Program-made: the position numbers and the translations under genes | The notes under the pieces: generated by a model | Databases searched by the model: none | What the model saw: the letters and a program-made list of their open reading frames with translations, nothing else | Told to the model about the DNA's origin: nothing | Shown: one piece after another, positions 52,305-61,171 of the stretch | Numbering within the stretch: position 1 is the stretch's first letter | How the letters are laid out: each line of letters begins with the position of its first letter | Origin: CAVVNN01 sp963838035 | GTDB lineage: Bacteria; Actinomycetota; Thermoleophilia; Solirubrobacterales; 70-9 | DNA length: 64,000 bases | Direction of reading: 5' to 3' | Assembly: GCA_963838035.1 (NCBI GenBank) | Contig: CAWIPM010000002.1 | Location: 1-64,000 of the forward strand

Positions 52305-53312
52305 GTGCCCGCTGCCGAGTTCCAGGATCGCGTCTCCGCCTGGGAGGAGCAGTTTCTCTCGCCGCACGCGACCCGCTCATACCCGGCGCGCCGCGGCGCC
52401 GAGGAGCCCGACAGCCCCGTCCGCACCCCGTTCCAGCGCGACCGCGACCGGATCGTCCACTCGAAGGCGTTCCGGCGCCTCAAGCACAAGACGCAGGTCT
52501 TCGTCGCCCCCGAGGGCGACCATTACCGGACCCGCCTCACCCACACGCTGGAGGCCTGCGGCATCGCCCGCACCGTGGCCCGCGCGCTCGGCCTCAACGA
52601 GGACCTGACCGAGGCGATCGGGCTCGGCCACGACCTCGGCCACCCGCCCTTCGGCCACAGCGGCGAGGAGGCGCTCGACGAGGCGCTGCGCGAGCGCTGC
52701 GACGGCGAGTTCAAGCACAACGTCCACTCGCTGCGGGTGGTCGACGTGCTGGAGCGCGAGGGCCGCGGCCTCAACCTCACCGAGCCGGTTCGCGACGGCA
52801 TCCTCAACCACACCGGGTCGAGCAAGCCGGCGACGCTGGAGGGGCGGATCGTGAAGCTGGTCGATCGCGTCGCCTACATCAACCACGACATCGACGACGC
52901 GCTGCGGGCCGGGATCCTGCGCCACTCCGACCTGCCCGCGGCCGAGATCGAGCTGCTCGGCCCGACCGGCTCGAAGCGGATCGACACCCTGGTGAGAGAC
53001 ATCGTCGCGTGCTCCTCGGCCGCCGGCGACATCGTGCAGAGCAAGGAGATCGGCGGAGCGATGCTGCGGCTGCGCAAGTTCATGTTCGACAACGTCTACC
53101 TGGGCCCGGCGGCGCGGCGCGAGCACGAGCGGGTCCGTCGCACCCTGCGCGGCCTCTTCGATCACTACCTCGACCACCCCGGCGACGTCCCCGAGTGGGA
53201 GCCGGGGGCGAGCGAGTGCCAGCGGGTGACCGACTACATCGCCGGGATGACCGACCGCTACTGCATCGCCCGCTTCACCGAGCTGGCGGTTCCCGAGGAG
53301 GCGCGCTTCTGA
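52305..53312 (+). CDS. dgt: dNTP triphosphohydrolase (Dgt-like)
   Basis: 335 residues from GTG 52305. HD-domain residues are present: FRRLKHKTQVF, HYRTRLTHTLEACGIARTV, GLGHDLGHPPFGHSGEEAL (HD pair) and later RVAYINHDIDDA (Asp). This is the shorter dGTPase-like family often next to dnaG in actinobacteria. It hydrolyses dNTPs to nucleosides plus triphosphate. dnaG starts within its stop codon (TGATG). Confidence 0.92.
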   Translation: MPAAEFQDRVSAWEEQFLSPHATRSYPARRGAEEPDSPVRTPFQRDRDRIVHSKAFRRLKHKTQVFVAPEGDHYRTRLTHTLEACGIARTVARALGLNEDLTEAIGLGHDLGHPPFGHSGEEALDEALRERCDGEFKHNVHSLRVVDVLEREGRGLNLTEPVRDGILNHTGSSKPATLEGRIVKLVDRVAYINHDIDDALRAGILRHSDLPAAEIELLGPTGSKRIDTLVRDIVACSSAAGDIVQSKEIGGAMLRLRKFMFDNVYLGPAARREHERVRRTLRGLFDHYLDHPGDVPEWEPGASECQRVTDYIAGMTDRYCIARFTELAVPEEARF

Positions 53313-55099
53313 TGGCGCTGATCTCGGCCGAGAGCGTCGAACGGGTCAAGCAGGCGGCCGACATCGTCGAGGTCGTCTCCGCCCACACCGACCTGCGCCG
53401 CCAGGGCGCCCGCTGGGTCGGGCTCTGCCCCTTCCACGAGGAGCGCACCCCGTCGTTCTCGGTCGACGCCCAGGAAAAGCTCTACCACTGCTTCGGCTGC
53501 GGGGTCGGGGGCGACACGATCAAGTTCGTCGAGGAGAAGGAGGGGCTGGGCTTCGCCGAGGCGGTCGAGCTGCTCGCCGACCGCTACGGGGTCGAGCTGG
53601 AGCGCGAGCGAGAGGACCCCCAGGCCGAGGCGCGCCGCCGGCAGCGGCGCCGCCTCGAGGAGCTGCTCCAGCGCACCGCCGCCTTCTACGCCGGCTATCT
53701 CTGGGAGTCGGAGGAGGCCGGCAGGGCGCGCGAGTACCTGGCCGGGCGCGGGCTGGGGGAGGAGGGGCTGCGCCGCTTCGGCGTCGGCTACGCGCCGAGC
53801 GCCTGGGACACGGTGCTGCTGCGCGGCCAGCGCGCCGGCTTCAGCGTCGCCGAGCTGCGCAGCGTCGGGCTGGTCCAGCGGGGGCGGGGGGGAGGCGAGT
53901 ACGACCGCTTCCGCTCCCGGATCATGTTCCCGATCCGCGACCGCCGCGGCCGGGTGCTGGGCTTCGGCGGGCGCGCGATGCGCGCCGACCAGGGCGCCAA
54001 GTACGTCAACACCGCCGAGACCGACTTCTTCCACAAGAGCCGCATGCTCTACGGCGTCGACCTGGCCAAGGCGGCGATCGCCAAGGCGGGGCGAGCGGTG
54101 GTCGTCGAGGGCTACACCGACGTGCTGGCCCTGCACCAGGCGGGGATCGAGGAGGCGGTCGGGGTGATGGGGACGGCGATCACCGACGAGCAGGTTGCGG
54201 CCCTCTCGGGGATGGTCGAGGAGGTGGTCCTGGCGCTCGACGCCGACGCCGCCGGGCAGGAGGCGATGCTGCGGGCGCAGCGGGTGGCGTCGGGCCGCAA
54301 GATGAGGCTGCGGGTGGCGCCGATCCCGGCGGGCGAGGACCCGGCCGAGATGGTCACCGCCGAGGGAGGGGCCGGGCGTTTCGGGGAGCTGGTGGAGGGG
54401 GCGGTCGACCTGCCCGCCTTCCAGGTCGGGCTGGTGCTGGCGGGAACGGACGTCTCCTCGCCGGCCGATCGCGACCGGGCGCTGGCCGAGGCGGCGCCGG
54501 TGATGGCCGGGATGGGGGAGACGGCGAGCCGCGAAGAGCTGGTGCGGCAGGTGGCCGACCGCCTCGACCTGGAGCCGGCGATGGTGATGGGCCGGGTGGT
54601 GGCGGCGCAGCCGCCCAGCGGCGGCTCCGCGCCGGCGCCGCGCCGCGGGGGCGACGGTGGCTCGCCGCCGCAACGCGCCCCCCGCACCGCCGAGCTGACC
54701 TCGCGCGAGCGACGCGAGCGGGCCCTGCTGGCGATGTGCATCGCGCTGCCGAGCGAGGGCCGGGAGTACCTCGCCCGCCTCGGCGACGACCATCTCTCGC
54801 CGCTCGGCGCCCGCGCCGCCGCCTGGCTGCGCGAGCACCCCGAGGACCCGGCATCCAACCTCCCCCAGGACGACGACGAGCTGGCCGGGCTGGTCGCCGA
54901 GCTGGTCATGCTCGCCCACGACGAGCCGGCCTCGGGCGAGGCGATGCAGCTCAACTACCTGCTGCTTGAGCAGCGCCGTCTCGAGGCCGAGATCGCCGCC
55001 GCCGGAGAGGCAGGCGAGTCCGAGCGCCGCGCCGCCCTCAGCCGGGAACGCGCCGCCCTGGTGGAGCGGATAGCCCGCACCGAGCGGGTCGGCAGCTGA
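53312..55099 (+). CDS. dnaG: DNA primase
   Basis: 595 residues from ATG 53312, one base into the dgt stop. The CHC2 zinc domain has LCPFHEERTPSFSV and LYHCFGCGVGGD. The RNA polymerase core has FRSRIMFPIRDRRGRVLGFG, a TOPRIM VVVEGYTDVLALHQAG, and LALDADAAGQEAM with two Asp. The C-terminal helicase-binding region (from ~residue 440) is diverged. It makes RNA primers at forks. The dgt-dnaG unit is common. Confidence 0.96.
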   Translation: MALISAESVERVKQAADIVEVVSAHTDLRRQGARWVGLCPFHEERTPSFSVDAQEKLYHCFGCGVGGDTIKFVEEKEGLGFAEAVELLADRYGVELEREREDPQAEARRRQRRRLEELLQRTAAFYAGYLWESEEAGRAREYLAGRGLGEEGLRRFGVGYAPSAWDTVLLRGQRAGFSVAELRSVGLVQRGRGGGEYDRFRSRIMFPIRDRRGRVLGFGGRAMRADQGAKYVNTAETDFFHKSRMLYGVDLAKAAIAKAGRAVVVEGYTDVLALHQAGIEEAVGVMGTAITDEQVAALSGMVEEVVLALDADAAGQEAMLRAQRVASGRKMRLRVAPIPAGEDPAEMVTAEGGAGRFGELVEGAVDLPAFQVGLVLAGTDVSSPADRDRALAEAAPVMAGMGETASREELVRQVADRLDLEPAMVMGRVVAAQPPSGGSAPAPRRGGDGGSPPQRAPRTAELTSRERRERALLAMCIALPSEGREYLARLGDDHLSPLGARAAAWLREHPEDPASNLPQDDDELAGLVAELVMLAHDEPASGEAMQLNYLLLEQRRLEAEIAAAGEAGESERRAALSRERAALVERIARTERVGS

Positions 55100-55157
55100 C
55101 TCTCTGACACGAACAGGTGTTCGCTTTTCCGTCCGGTCGAGTGGGCATGATTTCCGC

Positions 55158-55850
55158 ATGGACAAGCGGTTTCTGGAAGATTGCCTGGGACGTGGGATGT
55201 CTCTCTTGCAGATCGGCGAGCTTGCTGGAAAAGACCCGAGCACGGTTGGATATTGGGTTCGGAAGCATGGGCTCAAGGCCAATGGCGCAGAGAAATACGC
55301 ACCTCAAGGTGGCTTGCAGCTCGATGCGCTGCAAGCCTTGGTCGACCGCAGGCTCACGCTTGCAGAGATGGCCCGTGAGCTCAACAGAAGCGTTTCCACG
55401 GTTCGCTACTGGTTGCGTAAGTTCAGCCTGCAATCGACAGATGGGAAACGGCGGTGCAAGACGGCGACGGGGCCAAAGCTCGCTGTCTTTGAGTGTCGAC
55501 GCCATGGGCGGGCAGAGTTCGTCCTCGAGGGAAGCGGCTATTACCGCTGCAAGCAATGTCGCGGGGAGGCCGTCGCACGGCGGAGACGAGTTGTCAAGCA
55601 GACGCTGGTCGAAGAGGCGGGAGGCGCATGCGTGGTCTGCGGCTACTGTCGCTGGCTGGGGGCATTGCAGTTTCACCACGTCGACCCCGCGTCGAAGGAG
55701 TTCCACCTCGCCCTACGAGGCCATTCGCGTTCGATCGCCAGGAGCCGGGCGGAGATTCGGAAATGTGTACTGCTCTGCGCCAACTGCCACGCTGAGGTCG
55801 AGGGTGGGTTCGCTACTCTGCCGGTGGATTTCGAGTCGCCGCCCCGGTGA
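55158..55850 (+). CDS. HNH endonuclease with tandem helix-turn-helix
   Basis: 230 residues from ATG 55158. Two helix-turn-helix units at the N-terminus (MSLLQIGELAGKDPSTVGYW and LTLAEMARELNRSVSTVRYW) share a core pattern of A-x-S-T-V-x-Y-W-x-R-K, suggesting internal duplication. A linker with Cys pairs follows (CKQCRG). The C-terminal HNH domain has CVVCG...LQFHHVDPASKEFHL...CVLLCANCHAEVE. The arrangement suggests a site-specific, self-targeted endonuclease such as a homing or defence enzyme. Base composition is lower in GC than the flanking dnaG, which suggests transfer. It sits next to tRNA-Asn. Confidence 0.8.
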   Translation: MDKRFLEDCLGRGMSLLQIGELAGKDPSTVGYWVRKHGLKANGAEKYAPQGGLQLDALQALVDRRLTLAEMARELNRSVSTVRYWLRKFSLQSTDGKRRCKTATGPKLAVFECRRHGRAEFVLEGSGYYRCKQCRGEAVARRRRVVKQTLVEEAGGACVVCGYCRWLGALQFHHVDPASKEFHLALRGHSRSIARSRAEIRKCVLLCANCHAEVEGGFATLPVDFESPPR

Positions 55851-55888
55851 TCGCTTGGGTAGGAGATTACTTAGTCCAAATTGATTGA

Positions 55889-55961
55889 TCGGGGGTAGCT
55901 CAATAGGTAGAGCGCCGTCCTGTTAAGTCGGTGGTTGGCGGTTCGAGTCCGCCCCCCCGAG
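55889..55961 (+). tRNA. tRNA-Asn (GUU)
   Basis: The acceptor stem TCGGGGG/CCCCCGA is perfect. The D arm is GCTC/GAGC, the anticodon loop CTGTTAA (anticodon GUU), and the T arm GGCGG/CCGCC with loop TTCGAGT. The anticodon stem CCGTC/GTCGG has one T-T mismatch. Discriminator G, no CCA encoded. The downstream glycosyltransferase gene ends 2 bp from the tRNA on the opposite strand. Confidence 0.9.
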
Positions 55962-55963
55962 TC

Positions 55964-57196
55964 TCACGAAGGGTCGCGAGAGATCGCGGCCCTTCGTTTT
56001 AGATGCGCCTTGCGGTGGGCCAGCTGTTCGACCAGTTCGGCGCCGCGTTCGGCTCCGTCGTTGTGGTGGGACCAGGCCGCGAGCTCCGCGGCACGCTCGG
56101 TGAAGGAGCGCCCGCCCAGCAGCCGCCGCGCCGCCCAGCGCAGCGGGCGCGGGCGGCAGAGGCGCCAGGGGACCGAGAGGCCGGCGCCGGCCCAGGCGAC
56201 GCGCATCGCCGTCTCGCTCATGTCGCCGGTGATCGGGCAGACGAGGACCGGGGTGCCCGCGCCGAGGGCACGCGCCACCGTCCCGTGGCCGCCGTGGGAG
56301 ATCACCAGCGAGGCCGCCGGCATCAGCTGGGTGTAGCTGAGCCATTCGACCAGCGTCGCGTTGGGTGGGACCTCGATCGGGCTCTGGGGGACGACGCGGT
56401 TGGTGGTCGCCACGACCCTGACAGGCTCCTCGGCGAGCGCCTGCAGGGCGGTCCGCACGAGGCGATTCTCGGAGTCGTGCGCGGTGCTCGGCGCGACCAG
56501 CACCAGCGGCGCGTCTCCGGGCGGCAGCTCGATCTCGGGGTGCGGCTGCTCGAAGGTCATCGGCCCCGTCACCTCGACCCCCGCCGGCCACTGGCGCGGG
56601 TACTCGAGCTGGGGGAGGGTGGCGACCAGCGCCAGGTCGGGGCTGATCCCGCCGTGGAACCGCTCGACCGGCGCTAGGCCCAGGCGCGCCCGCTGCACGT
56701 TGAGGTCGCGGCGACCGTGCTCGAGCCCCACGTTCAGCGCCCTCTGCCCGGCGCGCCACACCGCCCGCCCAAGCGGGGTTCGCGCCCGGCGCAGCCCGAT
56801 CGCGAAGAAGGGGTTTCCCGGCTCGACCACCGGGTAGATGTGGGGAATCAGGGTCGCCAGCGGCACCCCCGCCTTCTCTGCGGCGAGCGAGGGCGCAAGG
56901 GTGAGGATGTCGCTGACGGCGACGTGCGGGCGCATGTCCTCCAGCAGGGGCAGCAGCGCCCGCGCCGCCTCTGCCGCGTGGTCGCCGTCGGCGGAGTCGG
57001 GGTCGGGCGGCGGGAACATCCGGTATTCCTCGGCCGCGGTGAAGGCGAGCCCGGCTCCCTCGACCGCGCCGCGGCGCTCCTCCCAGGTCTCGACCACCAC
57101 CTCGTGGCCGCGCCCCGCCAGCGCTCGGCCGAGCGAGATCGCCGGGAAGACGTGGCCTGGGTCGCCGAAGGCGGCGACCAGCACGCGCAGGCTCAT
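55964..57196 (-). CDS. GT1-family glycosyltransferase (MGT/UGT-like)
   Basis: 410 residues. The N-terminal donor-independent half starts MSLRVLVAAFGDPGHVFPAI. The C-terminal UDP/dTDP-sugar site includes LVEWLSYTQLMPAASLVISH and GGHGTVARALGAGTPVLVCP (HGG...T signature), then GDMSETAMRVAWAGAG. Proteins of this type glycosylate natural products, macrolides or lipids. The gene abuts an SDR gene upstream on the same strand (no spacer), so they are probably co-transcribed. Substrate is unknown. Confidence 0.88.
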   Translation of the reverse strand: MSLRVLVAAFGDPGHVFPAISLGRALAGRGHEVVVETWEERRGAVEGAGLAFTAAEEYRMFPPPDPDSADGDHAAEAARALLPLLEDMRPHVAVSDILTLAPSLAAEKAGVPLATLIPHIYPVVEPGNPFFAIGLRRARTPLGRAVWRAGQRALNVGLEHGRRDLNVQRARLGLAPVERFHGGISPDLALVATLPQLEYPRQWPAGVEVTGPMTFEQPHPEIELPPGDAPLVLVAPSTAHDSENRLVRTALQALAEEPVRVVATTNRVVPQSPIEVPPNATLVEWLSYTQLMPAASLVISHGGHGTVARALGAGTPVLVCPITGDMSETAMRVAWAGAGLSVPWRLCRPRPLRWAARRLLGGRSFTERAAELAAWSHHNDGAERGAELVEQLAHRKAHLKRRAAISRDPS

Positions 57197-57928
57197 CTAG
57201 GGAGTATCGAGCCCCTCGCCCGGGCGCGTGAAGACGATCTCCGGCACGTGGCAGTTGGGTGAGGTGCGCAGCAGGAAGCGCACCGCCTCGGCGAGGTCCT
57301 CGGGCTGGATCATCCGCTCGGCGGGGACCTGGCCCTTGGCGAACTCGGTCATCGGGGTGTCGACGAAGCCCGGCGCCAGCGCCGTGCACTGGATCCCGGC
57401 GCCGCCGGCCTCACGGTGGGTGGACTGGGTGAAGTTGATCACCGCCGCCTTCGTCGCCGCGTAGATCGAGAGCCACGCCTGGCCGCCCTTGCCGGCGATC
57501 GAGGCGGTGTTGACAATCAGCGCCTTGCCGTGCTCGGCGCCGGCCTCGCGCAGCATCGGCAGCCCCTCGCGGGTGCCGAGGATCAGCGCCCGCAGGTTGA
57601 CGCCGAGCTGCATGTCGAGGTGCTTGGTCTGGATCTCCTCCATCGGCGCGCCGATCCCGACCCCGGCGTTGTTCATCAGGACGTCGAGGCGGCCGTAGGT
57701 CTCGCGGTGCTTGGCGAAGACGCCGACCACGTCCTCCTCCTCGGTCATGTTGGCGGCGATGCTCTGGGCCTCGATGCCCTCGGCGCGCAGCCCCTCGGCC
57801 GCGGCCTCGAGCTTGTCGGGGCGGCGAGCCGAGACCGTCAGCGCGTAGCCCTCCTGCCCGAGGGCGCGCGCGATCGCCAGCCCGATGCCGCTCGATGCCC
57901 CCGTGATCAGCGCTGCACGATCCGCCAT
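57197..57928 (-). CDS. SDR-family oxidoreductase
   Basis: 243 residues from ATG 57928, with GGAG close upstream; an upstream in-frame ATG lacks support. It has LITGASSGIGLAIARAL (cofactor loop), VSARRPDKLEAA (NADP-type Arg), VLMNNAGVGIGAP, and YAATKAAV (Tyr-x3-Lys) with IVNTASIAG (Ser). It lies directly upstream of the GT1 gene. A pair of ketoreductase-like SDR and glycosyltransferase can decorate secondary metabolites; that is inference. Confidence 0.88.
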   Translation of the reverse strand: MADRAALITGASSGIGLAIARALGQEGYALTVSARRPDKLEAAAEGLRAEGIEAQSIAANMTEEEDVVGVFAKHRETYGRLDVLMNNAGVGIGAPMEEIQTKHLDMQLGVNLRALILGTREGLPMLREAGAEHGKALIVNTASIAGKGGQAWLSIYAATKAAVINFTQSTHREAGGAGIQCTALAPGFVDTPMTEFAKGQVPAERMIQPEDLAEAVRFLLRTSPNCHVPEIVFTRPGEGLDTP

Positions 57929-57985
57929 CTCCCGCTCCTTCCGCTCCGCTGAGGTCGCGGGCACCCTACAGGCACCCTCAATAAC

Positions 57986-59077
57986 ATGCCGCGGATGCGC
58001 CTAGCCCGAGCGTCCGGAGCCCTTGCCTGCCTGCTTGCGGCGACGGCCCTGGCCACGGGCTGCGGATCGGGCTCCGGCAGCTCCTCGACGGCGTCCTCCG
58101 GCCCGGCCGAAAGCCACGCCGCGCCCGCGAAGAGCGAATTCCCCAGCGCCGCGGGCAAGACTCTGGAAGAAGTGATCGAATCGGCCAACGCGGGCCCCTC
58201 CGAACTGGTCGTCTCGCCGGCGGCGATGGTCTTCTACAGGGGGGAGAACCGCTACCCGTTCGGCGTCTTCCAGCGCGACCGCACCCAGGTGCCCGACGCC
58301 CAGATCGCGCTCTACTTCGCCAAGGTCCCGCCCGCGAGCAAAGGCAACAAGCCGCAGGTCGAAAAGGGGAAAGGCAAGAGCGCACAGTCGGCCGCGGAGG
58401 AAAGGGCCCTCGGCGAGCCGGCGGTCGGGCCCTACCCGGCGGCGATCGAAACCCTCGCCACGCAGCCCGCCTTCCGCGCGAAGACCACGGCGGAGGACCC
58501 CAACGCCGCAACGGTCGTCTACACGACCAAGATCGATTTCCCCAGCGACGGGGAGTGGCGGATCGCCGCCCTGATCAAGGAAGGCGAAAAGACCACGGCG
58601 ACGCTGCTGCCCAGCGCGGTCGTCGGCGAGTTCAAGGACATTCCGCGGCCCGGCCAGAGGGCGCCGAGGATCCACACGCCGACCCCGGCGAGCGTCGGCG
58701 GCGACCTCTCCAAGATCACCACCCGCATCCCGCCCGACACCCAGAACCGGGTCGACTACGCGGACGTGCTCGGAAAAGAACCGATCATCCTCTTGTTTGC
58801 GACCCCCCAGTTCTGCCAGAGTCGGGTCTGCGGCCCGGTCGTCGACGTCGCGGAGCAGGTCAAACAGCTCTACGGCGACAAGGCGGCGTTCATCCACATG
58901 GAGATCTACAAGGAAAACGAACCGCCGAAGACCAGGTCACAGGTCAGGGCCTTCCACCTGCCGACCGAGCCCTGGTTGTTCGTCATCGACCGCCATGGCA
59001 CGGTCCACTCGGTGATCGAGGGCGCCTTCGGCGTCGAAGCCCTGACCAAGGCGGTGAAGGGAGTGACGGGCGAATGA
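57986..59077 (+). CDS. Lipoprotein with C-terminal thioredoxin-like domain
   Basis: 363 residues. The N-terminal signal ends in a lipobox LATGC, so it is a membrane-anchored lipoprotein. A Ser/Gly linker follows and a beta-rich middle part (residues ~80-240). The C-terminal region resembles a thioredoxin fold: YADVLGKEPIILLFATPQFC, then CGPVVDVAEQVKQLYGDKA and EPWLFVIDRHGTVHSVIEG. The Cys motif is CQSRVC rather than CxxC, as in SCO1/peroxiredoxin-like proteins, so classical thiol-disulfide chemistry is uncertain. It overlaps the HPt gene by 4 bp. Confidence 0.75.
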   Translation: MPRMRLARASGALACLLAATALATGCGSGSGSSSTASSGPAESHAAPAKSEFPSAAGKTLEEVIESANAGPSELVVSPAAMVFYRGENRYPFGVFQRDRTQVPDAQIALYFAKVPPASKGNKPQVEKGKGKSAQSAAEERALGEPAVGPYPAAIETLATQPAFRAKTTAEDPNAATVVYTTKIDFPSDGEWRIAALIKEGEKTTATLLPSAVVGEFKDIPRPGQRAPRIHTPTPASVGGDLSKITTRIPPDTQNRVDYADVLGKEPIILLFATPQFCQSRVCGPVVDVAEQVKQLYGDKAAFIHMEIYKENEPPKTRSQVRAFHLPTEPWLFVIDRHGTVHSVIEGAFGVEALTKAVKGVTGE

Positions 59078-59439
59078 GCGAGAAGGCCAGCCCCGACGCG
59101 GAGCTGCTGGAGTCCTTCGCCACCGAGGCGCGGCGGCGCTGCGACGTGATCGCCGCCGGCCTGGCGACCGAGACGAGCGACTACGAGACGATGCGAGCCG
59201 AAGCACACGCGCTGAAGGGGACCGCGGCCGTCGTCGGCCTGCGCCGGCTCGCCGAGCTGGCCGGCCTGATGGAGTCCGACCTCGCCGAAGCGAAGAAGAC
59301 CGGCGTCATCCGCGGCGGCCGCTCCCACCAGATCGCCGACGCCGCCAAGGCTCTCGCCGAAGGCGCCGCGGCAGCGGCCGAGGGCAAGGAAGAGCCGCCC
59401 GACGTGGGCCGCTCCCTGGCCCAGCTCTTCAGCGCCTAA
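59074..59439 (+). CDS. HPt (histidine phosphotransfer) protein
   Basis: 121 residues. AEAHALKGTAAVVGLRRLAE contains the phosphorylatable His (H-x-L-K-G). The rest is a four-helix bundle pattern (ELLESFATEARRRCDVIAAG, then MESDLAEAKKTG). Free HPt proteins shuttle phosphate between receiver domains. No histidine kinase or receiver is adjacent here, which makes its partner unknown. It overlaps the lipoprotein gene. Confidence 0.8.
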   Translation: MSEKASPDAELLESFATEARRRCDVIAAGLATETSDYETMRAEAHALKGTAAVVGLRRLAELAGLMESDLAEAKKTGVIRGGRSHQIADAAKALAEGAAAAAEGKEEPPDVGRSLAQLFSA

Positions 59440-59447
59440 CCACAGCC

Positions 59448-60332
59448 GTGTCCTCCTCTCAGCGCACCGACCTGCCGGCGCGGGTCCGGGAGTGGGGCGG
59501 GAGGGGCCACGCCGAGCGGTTCCGCGATCGGCGGATCCACTGCTTCCACCAGCCTGGCGAGGGGCCGCTGCTGCTCCTCCTCCACGGCTTCCCGACCTGC
59601 TCCTATGACTGGCGGCAGCTGATCGCGCTCGAGCCCGAGCGGGCGATCCTCGCCTTCGACTTCCTCGGCTTCGGCCTCTCCGAGAAGCCGCGCGACCACG
59701 ACTACAGCCTCGCCTGGCAGGCCGACCTGGCCGAAGAGCTGGTCCGCCGCCACGGCGGCGGCGCCGTCCAGATCGTGGCCCACGACATGGGGACCTCGGT
59801 CGCGACCGAGCTGCTCGCCCGCGACATCGACGGCGAGCTGGGCATGGACCTCGTCGGCGCCGTGCTGTTCGACGGCAGCGTGATCATCGAGCGCGCCAGC
59901 CTGACCCCCGGCCAGAAGCTGCTGCGGAGCCGCTTCGGCCCGCTCCTCACCCGTCTCTCCTCCGGCGCCTTCTTCCGCCAGCAGCTCGGCTCGGTCTTCT
60001 CCCAGGGCCACCCGATGAGCGCCGAGGAGGGCGCCGACCAGTGGGCCCTGATGAAGTTCAACCGCGGCAACCGCATCGCCGACAAGCTGATCCGCTACAC
60101 CTTCGAACGCGTCAGCCATGCCGAGCGCTGGCACGGAGCGGTCCGCGACTGGCCGGGCCCTCTCTCCCTCGTCTGGGGCCTGCAGGACCCCGTCGCCACC
60201 ACCCACGTCCTCGACGGCCTGCGCGAGCTCCGCCCCGGCGCACCTGTCATCGAGCTCCCCGACCTCGGCCACTACCCCCAGGTCGAAGACCCCGCCGCCT
60301 TTCACGCCGCCCTCTCGCAGGCTCTCCGATGA
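59448..60332 (+). CDS. Alpha/beta hydrolase, haloalkane dehalogenase/epoxide hydrolase-like
   Basis: 294 residues from GTG 59448. The oxyanion segment LLHGFPTCSYDW, the nucleophile elbow VAHDMGTSVATELLA (Asp in H-D-M-G), a cap region (residues ~140-210), and the His in ELPDLGHYPQVEDP are all present. An Asp nucleophile points to epoxide hydrolase or haloalkane dehalogenase-type chemistry. The cap Trp/Tyr residues that decide between them cannot be assigned safely. The lipoprotein gene downstream overlaps by 4 bp. Confidence 0.85.
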   Translation: MSSSQRTDLPARVREWGGRGHAERFRDRRIHCFHQPGEGPLLLLLHGFPTCSYDWRQLIALEPERAILAFDFLGFGLSEKPRDHDYSLAWQADLAEELVRRHGGGAVQIVAHDMGTSVATELLARDIDGELGMDLVGAVLFDGSVIIERASLTPGQKLLRSRFGPLLTRLSSGAFFRQQLGSVFSQGHPMSAEEGADQWALMKFNRGNRIADKLIRYTFERVSHAERWHGAVRDWPGPLSLVWGLQDPVATTHVLDGLRELRPGAPVIELPDLGHYPQVEDPAAFHAALSQALR

Positions 60333-61048
60333 GCCAGGCGGTACTTTCCGCCCCGATGCTCCCGTTCAGGCAGATCTCCAGCGCCCTTGCGATCCTCGCC
60401 GTCGCGGCTCTCGCCGCCGGCTGCGGCGGCGGCTCGAAGAGCACCACCCCGAGCGTGCCGTTTGCGCCCCAGGCCTCTCTGAGGGCGATCGGCGGCACGA
60501 CCCGTGGCGACAAGCCGCAGTTCCTGCTTCGGGTGAGGGCAAGGCCCGGAGACGCCGACATCCGCTCGGCGGCGGTCACCTTTCCACCGGCCGTCTTCGT
60601 CGACCAGCTGGCGCTCGGCAACCTCTGCAGCAAGAGCGAGCTGAAGAGCAACGAGTGCGCCGGGCGCAAGCAGGTGGGTCGCGCCCGCGTCCTCAGCCCC
60701 GCCTACGGCGGAGCGCTCTCCGGGCCGGTATACGCGGTCTCGGGCTTCGGCGGCCTGCCCCGCCTCTTCTACCTCCTGGGCGGCCCGGCAAAGATCCTCC
60801 TGCGCGGCCGGATCGCCACCCAGGGGGGGCGGATCCAGGCCGGCGTCGACAACGTTCCCAGCACGCCGCTGAAGACCTTCGAGCTGAGGATCGACGGCGG
60901 CAAGCCCGGCTATCTGGTCCTCAGCCGCAACATCTGCCGGGCCGAAACGACGGCCAACGCCTCCTTCACGAGCCAGGATGGCGAGACCTACACGCAGCGG
61001 ATCCCGGTCAAGGCCGACTGCGCCGGCACCCGCACCGTTAAGCCATAA
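60329..61048 (+). CDS. Lipoprotein of unknown function
   Basis: 239 residues from ATG 60329, 4-bp overlap with the hydrolase. A hydrophobic signal ends in a lipobox LAAGC, followed by a Gly/Ser linker. The mature domain is beta-rich, with four Cys (NLCSKSELKSNECAG near the middle; ICRAE and ADCAGTR at the end) that may form two disulfides. Patterns such as GDADIRSAAVTFPPAVFVD and PAKILLRGRIATQGGRIQAG are typical of secreted proteins in this lineage but have no known role. Confidence 0.75.
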   Translation: MSQAVLSAPMLPFRQISSALAILAVAALAAGCGGGSKSTTPSVPFAPQASLRAIGGTTRGDKPQFLLRVRARPGDADIRSAAVTFPPAVFVDQLALGNLCSKSELKSNECAGRKQVGRARVLSPAYGGALSGPVYAVSGFGGLPRLFYLLGGPAKILLRGRIATQGGRIQAGVDNVPSTPLKTFELRIDGGKPGYLVLSRNICRAETTANASFTSQDGETYTQRIPVKADCAGTRTVKP

Positions 61049-61058
61049 TCGAGCCCCA

Positions 61059-61132
61059 GGGGCGGTAGCTCAGTTGGTCAGAGCAGCGGACTCATAATCC
61101 CTTGGTCGCTGGTTCGAGTCCATCCCGCCCCA
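61059..61132 (+). tRNA. tRNA with CAU anticodon (Ile2 or Met)
   Basis: The acceptor stem GGGGCGG/CCGCCCC is perfect. The D arm is GCTC/GAGC, anticodon loop CTCATAA (CAU), T loop TTCGAGT, discriminator A. The anticodon stem GCGGA/TCCCT has a C-C mismatch and the T stem GCTGG/CCATC a C-T mismatch. The sequence around the anticodon and T arm (CTTGGTCGCTGGTTC) resembles tRNA-Ile2, in which C34 is modified to lysidine. The mismatches may mean decay or sequence error. An IS66 element lies 47 bp downstream of the 3' end. Confidence 0.75.
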
Positions 61133-61171
61133 TTCGTTGTCGTTGTTACAACGATCCTGCTGCAAAGGGGC

